From Candidatus Glassiibacteriota bacterium (lineage in GTDB: Bacteria; Gemmatimonadota; Glassbacteria; GWA2-58-10): a stretch of 14,337 bases of DNA. The position numbers and the translations under genes were made by a program. The stretch covers positions 1 through 14,337 of the forward strand of contig JAFGTO010000324.1 of NCBI GenBank assembly GCA_016934095.1, in the 5' to 3' direction. The notes under the pieces are model-generated. The model saw only the letters and a program-made list of their open reading frames with translations, made no database searches and was not told the origin of the DNA. Of the stretch, positions 1 to 7,700 are shown one piece after another (position 1 is the stretch's first letter; each line of letters opens with the position of its first letter).

Positions 1-311
1 AGGGCGAACCGCGCGGACACCGTGGCCGGGCCGCCCCCCATTTCCATGCCGACTTCAACGGCCTCCAGGACTTCCCGCATCGAGGCGCCAGCCCGGGCGG
101 CCTGTTCGACATGCCACTGCATGCAGCTCTCACAGTCAATCACCACCGAGATGCCGACCGCGATCAGTTCCTTGGTTTTCACCGGCAGGCACCCTTCGGA
201 GAAAGCGGCTTTCTGCATTTCGAGGAAAGCCTTGTACGTTTTCGAATCAAGCGACAGCAGCTTGCGGTGGGCGGACTTCCTTTTACCGGAAATCTCATCG
301 AGCTTGCTCAT
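1..311 (-). CDS. carboxymuconolactone decarboxylase / AhpD-like protein, 3' end cut by window edge
   Basis: Reading the minus strand from ATG at 311 gives 103 residues without a stop before the window edge, so the C-terminus is missing. The protein begins MSKLDEISGKRKSAHRKLL and contains the segment CESCMQWHVEQAARAG at about residues 60-75, that is, the CxxC followed by a His typical of the carboxymuconolactone decarboxylase/AhpD family. The following helix (MREVLEAVEVGMEMGGGPA) also fits. Known family members are small all-helical proteins using the CxxC pair in peroxidase or disulfide redox chemistry; a role here in thiol-peroxide handling is inference. A purine-rich GGGGGAA lies just ahead of the ATG. 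It sits 16 bases downstream of the GNAT gene on the same strand, so the two are probably co-transcribed. Confidence 0.88.
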   Translation of the reverse strand, partial: MSKLDEISGKRKSAHRKLLSLDSKTYKAFLEMQKAAFSEGCLPVKTKELIAVGISVVIDCESCMQWHVEQAARAGASMREVLEAVEVGMEMGGGPATVSARFA

Positions 312-327
312 GGTTCCCCCGGTTGAC

Positions 328-915
328 TCAGGTACCGGCTTCCAGGTGATACCTCATTATGCTTCGGTTGGGCGAGGGCCTGCTCACTTCCCTGAAACCG
401 GCCTTCGCGAAAGTGGAATGCAATCCGGTATAGACCTCGCAGTCCGGCCTTTTTTCTTTGCCTGCCAGGTGTGGATATCCCTCCACGACAAGCGCGCCCC
501 GGCCGGCCGCATGGCGGAGCGCGGCTTTCAGGAGACCGGCCGAGAGGCCCTGCCGACGGAAATCCCTGTCAACGAAGAAGCAGACAACACTCCAGACCCG
601 CCGGTCATCGACAGGCTTGAGCAGGGGCGACCGCTGGAGCCGCGGGAACTCCGGCCTGGGTGCTATCGCACACCAGGCGACCGGCCTTTTCCGGGCATAG
701 GCGAGTATCCCGGGCACCCTGCCCGAGTCGACGATCTCTTTCATGGCCCTGCGGTTGGCTTCACCCTTGTTCTTCTCAAACTCGGCCCGGGTGAGTTTCC
801 ACCACATGCACCAGCAGTCGCGGGGGGAGTTTTTCCGGCTGAAAAGCTCCTCGAAATCGCTCCACCTTTCAGGAGTCAGGGGGAAATATTCGATTGTCAA
901 GGTGTTTCTCTTCAT
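328..915 (-). CDS. GNAT-family N-acetyltransferase
   Basis: A 195-residue protein. The open frame extends upstream to 1044, but I choose ATG at 915 because a GAGGG ribosome-binding site lies about 6 bases ahead and the first family-like residues (MKRNTLTIEYFPLTPERW) begin there. The GNAT fold is shown by the beta4/motif-A region at 106-130 (VWSVVCFFVDRDFRRQGLS), which carries the RxxGxS acetyl-CoA pyrophosphate loop, and by the EGYP strand at 145-148 and GFREV near 173. The N-terminal DCWCMWWK (33-40) followed by a KGEANRRAMKEIV helix is a signature I associate with a widespread subgroup of uncharacterised GNAT proteins. The substrate is unknown. The gene leads a two-gene operon with the AhpD-like gene. 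Confidence 0.88.
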   Translation of the reverse strand: MKRNTLTIEYFPLTPERWSDFEELFSRKNSPRDCWCMWWKLTRAEFEKNKGEANRRAMKEIVDSGRVPGILAYARKRPVAWCAIAPRPEFPRLQRSPLLKPVDDRRVWSVVCFFVDRDFRRQGLSAGLLKAALRHAAGRGALVVEGYPHLAGKEKRPDCEVYTGLHSTFAKAGFREVSRPSPNRSIMRYHLEAGT

Positions 916-977
916 ATTCGCCCTCTGACCGGTGCGGCAAGCCCCGGGGAATGCGCCCGTGGCGTTCAATTCAGTAC

Positions 978-1006
978 AAATTAAAACCTTGAGGAGGATC
1001 CGGCAA
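978..1006 (-). promoter_or_regulatory. weak candidate sigma-70 promoter for the GNAT/AhpD-like pair
   Basis: On the minus strand, TTGCCG and TAATTT are separated by 17 bases. The match to consensus is poor (4/6 and 3/6) but the spacing is right, and transcription would start about 55 bases before the GNAT ATG. Nothing better is visible in the intergenic region for that direction. Confidence 0.22.
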
Positions 1007-1082
1007 ACAATCCGTGCTCTTACTGCGGCTGCGGGGCAAATCAATATTTTCAGTACGGCCCGGCCGGAAATTCAGTCATTGT

Positions 1083-1111
1083 TTGACAATCACTGCGGCA
1101 AAGGCTAAATT
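1083..1111 (+). promoter_or_regulatory. sigma-70 type promoter upstream of the Wzi-like gene
   Basis: A perfect TTGACA at 1083-1088 and TAAATT at 1106-1111 are separated by exactly 17 bases. A second AT-rich hexamer, TATAAT, lies at 1119-1124 but has no matching -35 box at a proper distance. Transcription would start near 1118, leaving an untranslated leader of roughly 95 bases before the ATG at 1215. By position this promoter would serve the Wzi-like gene and, through a 38-base gap, the sigma-54 activator gene. Confidence 0.55.
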
Positions 1112-1214
1112 AAACTTTTATAATCCAGCCTGTTATCGTTACGGCGAACCGGCCGACCGGGCTTGATCCGCCCCGGCTTAAAAGTACCTGTAACCGCTCA
1201 CCAGGGACAGGCCG

Positions 1215-2813
1215 ATGTCCTGCAAACATAGCACATTTATTCTTTCCGCCTGTTTTTTCTGGTTGCTGTGCCCGCCGTGCTCTCCTGGCGTCGGGATGGC
1301 TGCAGCCGCGCCATCCGGCGATTATACCCGCTACCTGCCCTTGGGCCACCCGGCTTACGATTACCTGGACCGCCTGCAGGAGCGCGGCCGGCTGCAGAGC
1401 CTTAACCAATCGCTGCGCCCCTACACCAGGCTCCAGGTGCTCGAGGCTCTCCGGGCGGAAAAGGCGGCCGGGCTGAGGCCTTTCGAGTCGGAGTGGCTCG
1501 ACCTGCTGCGCGGCGAATGCGAACCCGAGGTGGAGGTCGCCTCCCGCGGGGACTCGGCCGCCATGACTGTCATCACCAGGCTCGAAGCCTCGGAAAGCTA
1601 CAATTCGGCCCGCTCCGACCGCGAGCAGAACACCATAGGCTTCGGATTCGGCGGCAGGTTCGGTGCTCTGGTCTACGACGCCCGTTTCCTCAGGGCGCCC
1701 CACCTGCTTGGCCTTGCAGACACGACCTCCCACCGCGACCCCGATGTCCTGGCCCCCTATGAAGAGGGCCTGATCAGGCCGATGGAAGGCTACCTGAAAG
1801 CGGACTTCCGGCTTGCCGGAGGCGCATTTTCCACCGAGGTCTTTTTCGGGCGGATGGCCCGCAACTGGTCTCCGGCCCTCGACCACAGCCTGATCCTGGG
1901 AGCCGATGCCGGGAGTTTCGACCACCTGGCCCTGACCCTGCGCTCGCGGCATTTCGTTTTCTCGCACCTGGTGGCCGCCCTGGACGGGATGAGCTACCGC
2001 GAGCCCGGACAGAGCCTGTTTACCAGGGCCAAAAGATATTTCAGCGCCCACCGCCTCGACATCCGGGTCCGCGACAACTTTCGTTTCGGCATTACCGAGA
2101 CCGTAGTCTACGGCGGAGAAAACGCCGGGTTCGACCCTGCGCTGCTCAACCCGGTAACCAGTTTCCGCCTGGTGGGCATCCAGAACAAGGAGGACCACGC
2201 CAACAATACCTTTTTCAGCCTGGATGGTCTGTTCACCGCCGCCGGGCGGCTGACCCTGTTCGGCCAGCTCCTTTTCGACGACCTGCTGCGCAGCGACCGG
2301 TACCAGGACCGCTGGGCCTGCGACCTGGGAGCCCGCTGGAGGGACCTGCCCGGCCTGCCGGGCACCACCGCCGGCCTGCGGGCCGTGGCAGTCTCGAGCT
2401 TCGCCTACAATACTTTCAGGCCCTACGAGCGCTACTTGCTCTACGGCCGGCCCCTGGGCGCACCCTCCGGCAACGATTACCGGAGCCTGGAAGGCTGGGT
2501 CAGGTTCTTCTTCCATTCCAGGCTCGACCTGAAAGCCTGCCTGACCGCCCGGGAGCGCGGTGCACAGCGCGTGGCCGGCTCCATGGCCCAGTTCACCGGC
2601 TCCACCGGCCTGCCCTTTCCCACCCCTGCGGTCGAGCGGACCCTGGAGGCGGCCCTGAGCCTGAGGTGGCACCCCCTGCCCTTCGCGCAAATCACGGCAG
2701 AGGGCGGATTCCTGGACCGCCGCAACCCGGACAACCACCCGGCGCGGCACAGCAGGCGGGGTTACGCCAGCCTGTCGGTCTCGGTCTACCGGGACCTGCC
2801 GGTCGCTTTCTGA
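1215..2813 (+). CDS. Wzi-family (capsule assembly) outer-membrane beta-barrel protein
   Basis: A 532-residue exported protein. Residues 1-32 form a signal peptide ending in an Ala run. A short region at 40-80 (YLPLGHPAYDYLDRLQERG then RPYTRLQVLEAL) is the helical segment common ahead of Wzi-family barrels. The rest alternates short aromatic and polar strands, with stretches such as EVFFGRMARNWSPALDHSL and VVYGGENAGFDPALLNPV that resemble the conserved core of the Caps_assemb_Wzi family, and it ends in Phe like many barrel proteins. E. coli Wzi is an outer-membrane lectin holding group 1 capsule to the surface; in other phyla the family's role is not established, so capsule anchoring here is inference. 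The start is supported by AGGG 8 bases before the ATG. No capsule synthesis genes are in the window. The sigma-54 activator follows after 38 bases. Confidence 0.75.
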   Translation: MSCKHSTFILSACFFWLLCPPCSPGVGMAAAAPSGDYTRYLPLGHPAYDYLDRLQERGRLQSLNQSLRPYTRLQVLEALRAEKAAGLRPFESEWLDLLRGECEPEVEVASRGDSAAMTVITRLEASESYNSARSDREQNTIGFGFGGRFGALVYDARFLRAPHLLGLADTTSHRDPDVLAPYEEGLIRPMEGYLKADFRLAGGAFSTEVFFGRMARNWSPALDHSLILGADAGSFDHLALTLRSRHFVFSHLVAALDGMSYREPGQSLFTRAKRYFSAHRLDIRVRDNFRFGITETVVYGGENAGFDPALLNPVTSFRLVGIQNKEDHANNTFFSLDGLFTAAGRLTLFGQLLFDDLLRSDRYQDRWACDLGARWRDLPGLPGTTAGLRAVAVSSFAYNTFRPYERYLLYGRPLGAPSGNDYRSLEGWVRFFFHSRLDLKACLTARERGAQRVAGSMAQFTGSTGLPFPTPAVERTLEAALSLRWHPLPFAQITAEGGFLDRRNPDNHPARHSRRGYASLSVSVYRDLPVAF

Positions 2814-2851
2814 ACCCTTTTAACGACACACCGAACCAGGAACATGCAAGC

Positions 2852-4501
2852 ATGAAAAAACCGGTCAAGCCGACTGCTGAAAAAAGCAAAGCTGCACCCG
2901 AGGACCTGCAGCGTGAATTGAACGCCCTGCGCAACCGCTGCCGCAAACTCGACCTCCTGTACAGGATCAGCAAGAGCCTGGGCGAAGAGCGCGAATACAA
3001 CAAACTGCTGGAAATCATCCTGGATAAGGTCATGAGTACCCTGCAGGCCGAGCGCGGGATCATCGTCACCGGCAGCCCGGAGGACTTCGAGGTCAAGGTG
3101 GCACGTAACCTGGAGGGCGAAGAGCTGCCGTTCGACCCCAGGGCGGTGAGCCGCACCGTGGTGCGCAAAGTGCTGGAAAAGGCAGAGCCGGAGTTTATCA
3201 AGAACGTCCAGGACAATGAGTCTTTCAGCCCCAGCCGCAGCATGGTCGACCTTGGCATGCGCTCCATCCTCTGCGTGCCGCTGATCATCGATGAGGAGCC
3301 GTACGGCGCGATCTACCTGGAGAACCGCTCCCTGGCCGCCTGTTTCATGGAGGAAGACCTCGAGCTGCTGCGTGAGCTGGCCGGGCTTTCGGCCAACAGC
3401 ATCAAAAACGCGCTCAACCTCCTGGAGCTGAGCCGCGGTACCACCAGGATCGGCGAGGCCCTGCGCCAGGACTACGATTTCAGCATGATCATCGGCAAGA
3501 GTAAGCGGATGATCCAGGTAATGGAACTGGCCGCCCGGGTGGCTTCCACGGATGCGACCGTGCTGATCACCGGGGACTCCGGCACGGGCAAGGAGCTGAT
3601 CGCCCGGGCCATCTACCTCAACAGCCACCGCAAAGAGATGCCCTTCCTGACTATCAACTGCGGCGCCCTGCCCACGGGCCTGCTGGAATCGGAGCTGTTC
3701 GGCCATGTCAAGGGGGCTTTTACCGGGGCCTACACCAACAAGGTGGGCCGGTTCGAGGCGGCCGACGGAGGCACGATACTGCTGGATGAAGTCGGCGAGA
3801 TGCCGCCCGAGCTTCAGGTGAAACTGCTGCGGGTGCTCCAGTTCGGCGAGTTCGAAAAAGTGGGCAGCTACAAGCTGCAGAAGGTAGACGTGCGCCTGAT
3901 CGCAGCCACCAACAAGGACCTGAAAAAAATGGTGGAAGAAGGCGGGTTCCGCGAGGACCTCTACTACCGGCTGAAAATTATCGAGATTCATTTCCCTCCC
4001 CTCAGGGAGCGGCCGGATGACGTGCCGCTGCTGATCGATCACTTCGTCAAGGTCCATTCCGGGCGCCTGGGCAAGCCGGTCGACAATGTCGAGCCGCAGT
4101 TCATCCGCTTTCTCTCGGGCTACTCTTTCCCGGGCAACGTGCGCGAGCTGGAGAGCATCATCCAGCGTGCGATTATCCTGGCCCAGGATAACTCGATCAC
4201 GGCCTCCGAGCTGCCTCCAGAGGTGCTCAGCAGCCCACGCTCAGCCGCCCCTGCTGGCGGCCCTCTGCGAGAGACCGTCATCGTGGCACGTAACAACAGG
4301 GAATTAAAAACCGCCCGTGACCAGGCCACCCGCAGGGCCGTGGCCGAGGTGGAGCGTGCTTTCCTGGAGACGGCCCTCGACGAGGCCAGGGGGAACATCT
4401 CCAAGGCCGCCCAGGACACCGGGATGAACCGCAGCCTCTTCCAGCGCCTGGTCAAAAAACACAAGCTACAAGTAGATAAAAGCAAGTATAAAAAGCGATA
4501 A
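2852..4501 (+). CDS. sigma-54-dependent transcriptional activator with GAF sensor and Fis-type HTH
   Basis: A 549-residue bacterial enhancer-binding protein. After a Lys-rich start and a predicted helix (about 15-50), a GAF sensor domain spans about 45-190. The AAA+ sigma-54 interaction domain spans about 212-445: Walker A GDSGTGKE at 241-248, the sigma-54 contact loop GAFTGA at 288-293, Walker B GTILLDE at 307-313, FREDLYYRL at 366-374 and the family signature FPGNVRELE at 426-434. A 60-residue linker leads to a Fis-like helix-turn-helix (about 503-537; GNISKAAQDTGMNRSLFQRL). All residues for ATP hydrolysis and sigma-54 contact look intact. There is no response-regulator receiver domain, so activity is probably set by a ligand or partner of the GAF domain. 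The start at 2852 is supported by AGGAA 9 bases upstream; the open frame extends back into the Wzi-like gene but that part is not protein-like. A candidate sigma-54 promoter lies about 200 bases downstream. Confidence 0.95.
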   Translation: MKKPVKPTAEKSKAAPEDLQRELNALRNRCRKLDLLYRISKSLGEEREYNKLLEIILDKVMSTLQAERGIIVTGSPEDFEVKVARNLEGEELPFDPRAVSRTVVRKVLEKAEPEFIKNVQDNESFSPSRSMVDLGMRSILCVPLIIDEEPYGAIYLENRSLAACFMEEDLELLRELAGLSANSIKNALNLLELSRGTTRIGEALRQDYDFSMIIGKSKRMIQVMELAARVASTDATVLITGDSGTGKELIARAIYLNSHRKEMPFLTINCGALPTGLLESELFGHVKGAFTGAYTNKVGRFEAADGGTILLDEVGEMPPELQVKLLRVLQFGEFEKVGSYKLQKVDVRLIAATNKDLKKMVEEGGFREDLYYRLKIIEIHFPPLRERPDDVPLLIDHFVKVHSGRLGKPVDNVEPQFIRFLSGYSFPGNVRELESIIQRAIILAQDNSITASELPPEVLSSPRSAAPAGGPLRETVIVARNNRELKTARDQATRRAVAEVERAFLETALDEARGNISKAAQDTGMNRSLFQRLVKKHKLQVDKSKYKKR

Positions 4502-4560
4502 ACGCCGTAACACCTGGTACCCGGCGGGTAACATTATTGCCGACTCTGATACCGAACGAA

Positions 4561-4572
4561 TAACGCCCGTTA
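4561..4572. promoter_or_regulatory. dyad, candidate enhancer site for the sigma-54 activator
   Basis: TAACGCCCGTTA has perfect 5-base arms (TAACG / CGTTA) around a 2-base centre. It lies about 130 bases upstream of the -24 element, a normal distance for an enhancer bound by a sigma-54 activator dimer. A partly similar AAACGCCGTAA occurs at about 4500-4510, just at the end of the activator gene. Short dyads occur by chance, so the assignment rests on position. Confidence 0.33.
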
Positions 4573-4621
4573 ATCCGACATAAAATCCAATTTCCTAGAA
4601 GAAGATATTTAATTTATTATA

Positions 4622-4634
4622 TGTCAATGAGTTA
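4622..4634 (+). promoter_or_regulatory. IHF-like binding motif in AT-rich stretch
   Basis: TGTCAATGAGTTA matches 12 of 13 positions of the E. coli IHF consensus WATCAANNNNTTR, the second base being the only mismatch. It sits in the most AT-rich stretch of the window (about 4580-4650), between the candidate enhancer dyad and the -24/-12 promoter, which is where DNA-bending sites lie in classical sigma-54 promoters. Whether this organism has IHF with that specificity is unknown. Confidence 0.38.
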
Positions 4635-4659
4635 TATTGTTATAGATACTCTTTGCCTG

Positions 4660-4680
4660 CCCTGCCGGCAGTCGGCGGGG
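4660..4680 (+). other. GC-rich hairpin between activator gene and sigma-54 promoter
   Basis: CCCTGCCG (4660-4667) can pair with CGGCGGGG (4673-4680) as an 8-base stem with one G-T wobble and a 5-base loop. The core CTGCCGGCAG at 4662-4671 is also a perfect palindrome in DNA. It is followed by ATTTGGTTCT, not a real T run, so it is at best a weak terminator for the activator transcript; a protein-binding site is the other possibility. Confidence 0.35.
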
Positions 4681-4704
4681 ATTTGGTTCTCAAGGTATTA
4701 TACA

Positions 4705-4720
4705 TGGCACAGAAATTGAT
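4705..4720 (+). promoter_or_regulatory. candidate sigma-54 (-24/-12) promoter
   Basis: TGGCACAGAAATTGAT agrees with the sigma-54 consensus TGGCACRNNNNTTGCW at every defined position except one: the C of the -12 GC is an A. The GG and G-A pairs have the required spacing. Transcription would start near 4731, giving a leader of about 46 bases to the ATG at 4777. The neighbouring gene encodes a sigma-54 activator, which makes the assignment more likely than the motif alone would. The -12 substitution is the main reason for doubt. Confidence 0.55.
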
Positions 4721-4776
4721 ACCTGGTTTAATAGTCTATATTTAAGCCCCGAAAATTCGAGACGAACTTCGACCAT

Positions 4777-7700
4777 ATGACCTCTGCATCGTTCGAAAAA
4801 ACCTGCCTTACCCTGCTCGCGGTCCTCTGGCTGGTTCCGGCCGGTTTGTCTGCGTCCAGTTACGAGGAAATCTCGCTGCCGGTCCCCGCAGGGGCCGAGT
4901 ACGGCTGGACTGTCCTGCCCGATGCACCTTCCTCCCTGGGAGATGCGTTCCTGGTGGTACCCTCTCCCCGGGGCGCGAAAGACAGCCTGTCGGGTGTCTG
5001 GTCCCTGCAGGAGAACCGGCGGGGCGGGTACGAGCTAAGGCGCCTCGCCGCTTTCAAGGACAAGATCGAAGCTTTCCCGGCCGATATCGACGGCAACGGT
5101 GTCCAGGACATAGCGGTCTTTTTTCCTGAAAAACAGTCGGTGCGGATTTATTTCGGCCTCCCTGTCGTGTCCAGCCTTGCATACGGCCCGGTCTATCGCG
5201 ACTACGAGCTGCCCTCCGGGACGGGTCATTATTTCGGAGCCGGCGACCTCGACGGAGACGGCCTGGCGGAAATGCTGGTTACCGACAAGCTCGAAGACGG
5301 GTTCCCCTTCCTGGCGATCCTCTGGGCCGGGCTGTCGGCTGACGGGGAAATCACCTATGCCCGCCTGGATACCATGTTATACCCGCTCCCTGCCGACGTG
5401 CCGTTCGTGCTGAGAAACGCCGATTTCTACTTCGGCGACTACAACGGCGACAGGCTTACCGATTTCGTTTTCGTTGGCACCCTCTTTCTCAATAACGGCG
5501 ACAGGGCTTTCGAACCCGCCGGGCTGTCCGGTTTCACCGGGCAGCTAAGCCTTTTCCTGGGTGCTGCGGACCTGGACAGGGACGGCCTTACCGAGCTCAT
5601 CACGACCAGGACCGTACAAGTACAGCGGGAAGGCACCGCTATCGAAGAAGGAGAGGAGCTGGTCATTTCAGGCTTTACGGAAGAGGCCGGTTTCTGCGAG
5701 GAGTTGGTACTCGAGTCCCGGCCGGTGGCATCATCTTTCAGGTTCGGTGAATTCACCGGAGATAAATACCCTGATCTGGCATTGTACAAACCAAGTCTGC
5801 TCTCCATTTACCCGGGGGCTGCGGACAGCACTTTTTTGCTGCAGCGGGAAACGCTGATCCCCGGCTCCATTCCTTATGCCCGGGAAATGCTCGGGCCGGC
5901 GGACTGGGATCAGGACGGCCTGCTGGACTGGATGTTTCTGATCCCGGGCGAAAAGCTTATCGTCATGGTCCAGCTTGCCCCCCTCTATACCGATAAAACC
6001 GCGGAAGTCGGCCTGGATACCTCGATGGCCGGCCACGCAGCGGCAGTGGCGGACTATAACAGGGACGGCTACCCGGACATCTACATTGTCAACGGCAGCG
6101 GGCCGAACGCCCTGTACGCGGGCAGTGCGGACGGGAATTTCAGGGACATGGCCCGGCAGGCAGGGGTGGCCCAGGCCAATGACGGGATCAGCTGCGCCTG
6201 GGGCGATTACGACAACGACGGGTTACCGGACCTCCTGGTTTCCGGGATGCAGCTTTCAGATAAGCTGTTCCACAACAACGGGGACGGGACCTTCTCCGAC
6301 TCCAGCCGGATCCTCAATTTCAGCCGCTCAGGAGAAAGGATAACCTCGGTCTGCTGGGGAGACGTGAATAACGACGGCTGGCTCGACCTGATGTTCGGCA
6401 ATTTCAAGGGCCCGGACATTTTGCTGCTCAGCCAGGCGGGCCGCTATTTCCGCAGGAGCACCAGCGAGGTCTTTACCGGCCAGTACAAGACCGAGAGCGC
6501 GGTCCTGGTGGATGTCAACCTGGACGGCCGCCTGGATGTGGTGTCGGTCAACGCGGACGGGCCCACGCGGCTGATTATCAATACCCCCACCGGTTTCAGC
6601 GAGCAGACCGCCACCAGCGGACTGAACCCCGACAACCAGTACAAGAAACTGGGCCAGACCCAGACCTGGGGCGATTTCAACAGGGACGGCTACCCGGACC
6701 TCTATATCACCCGCGCCCAGGACGTGGACATGCTGTTCCTCAACGGCGGCAAGCTGGCCGGGCCGCGGTTCATCCCGGCTTTCTCCGGCCACCACCTCGA
6801 AAAGTACGGCAGGCTCGCTTCCGCCGTGGCCGACTTCGACGCCAACGGAGTGCCGGACCTGCTGATCGCGCGCAGCTCCCGTTTCGGAGAGTTCATCGCC
6901 AACCCCAGGGACCTGCTGTTCCTCGGCAGTATCTCGGAGCCCCATCCCCTGTCCGGGGAGGCCTCCGTCTCTGCCACCGGGTCGGAAGTCCCGCCCTCGG
7001 TGAACATGCTCGGGCTGGACCGCTATGTCAACAGCAGCCTGCCTGTCTGCGGAGACTTCGACCTGGATGGAGACCTGGACCTGCTTTTTGTCAACTACCT
7101 GCCGGACAACTCGCTGGGACTGTTCCAGGGAAAGCCATTGCCCTTGAGCTACATGCAGAACCAGAGCCAGGTCAACGACAACCTGCTGGTTAAATTGCGC
7201 AGGATCAACAGGCAGAGCACGGTGGGGACCAGGGTGGTGCTCCACGGCGGCGATAAAATGTACGCCCAGGTGGTCTCCGGGGGTTTCGGCAGGATCCAGA
7301 CCGGGTCCCTGCTGTTATTTTCCCCCGGGGCGGAAGGTGCCGACAGCCTGACTGTCTACTGGCCGCAGGGCAGGGTAACCACCCGCCGGGGACCTTTTTC
7401 GCCCGGCATCCTGGAAATAACCGATGACCGCAGGGGGCCGGTCATCAGTGCGGTCGAGCTTCCGGGCCTGTACCCGGCACAGGGGCCCCTGTTTTCGGAC
7501 GTGGACACTTTTTACGCGTTAGTACAGGTCAAGGACGACAGCCCGCTGGAAAAGGTGCTTGCCGAGCTGATCAGCACCTCTGACACCGGCCTTCCCCCGG
7601 CGACAGTCCAGGGTGTCGAGACCGGCGTGCCGGGGATCTTCCGCTTCGCGCTCCCGGCCCCGGCCCCCGGCGACAGCCTCGGCTACCGGATCCGCGCCTG

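Noticed and set aside
22..984. Plus-strand open frame (320 codons) opposite the GNAT and AhpD-like genes
   Set aside because: The minus strand carries two genes with family motifs and ribosome-binding sites; the plus-strand product is not protein-like.
1119..1124. Perfect TATAAT hexamer upstream of the Wzi-like gene
   Set aside because: It lies 30 bases from the TTGACA and has no -35 box at 16-18 bases, so TAAATT at 1106 is the better -10 partner.
1110..2750. Long minus-strand open frame (546 codons) opposite the Wzi-like gene
   Set aside because: Its translation is a low-complexity mix rich in Gly, Gln, Ala and Val with no domain, as expected for the complement of a high-GC gene; the plus-strand frame has a signal peptide and family motifs.
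2666..2851. Extended N-terminus of the sigma-54 activator frame overlapping the Wzi-like gene
   Set aside because: The extra 62 residues are Pro/Gly/Ala-rich out-of-frame reading of the barrel gene; the ATG at 2852 has a ribosome-binding site.
2786..4057. Minus-strand open frame (423 codons) opposite the sigma-54 activator
   Set aside because: The plus strand encodes an intact activator with all expected motifs; the antisense product has no recognisable domain.
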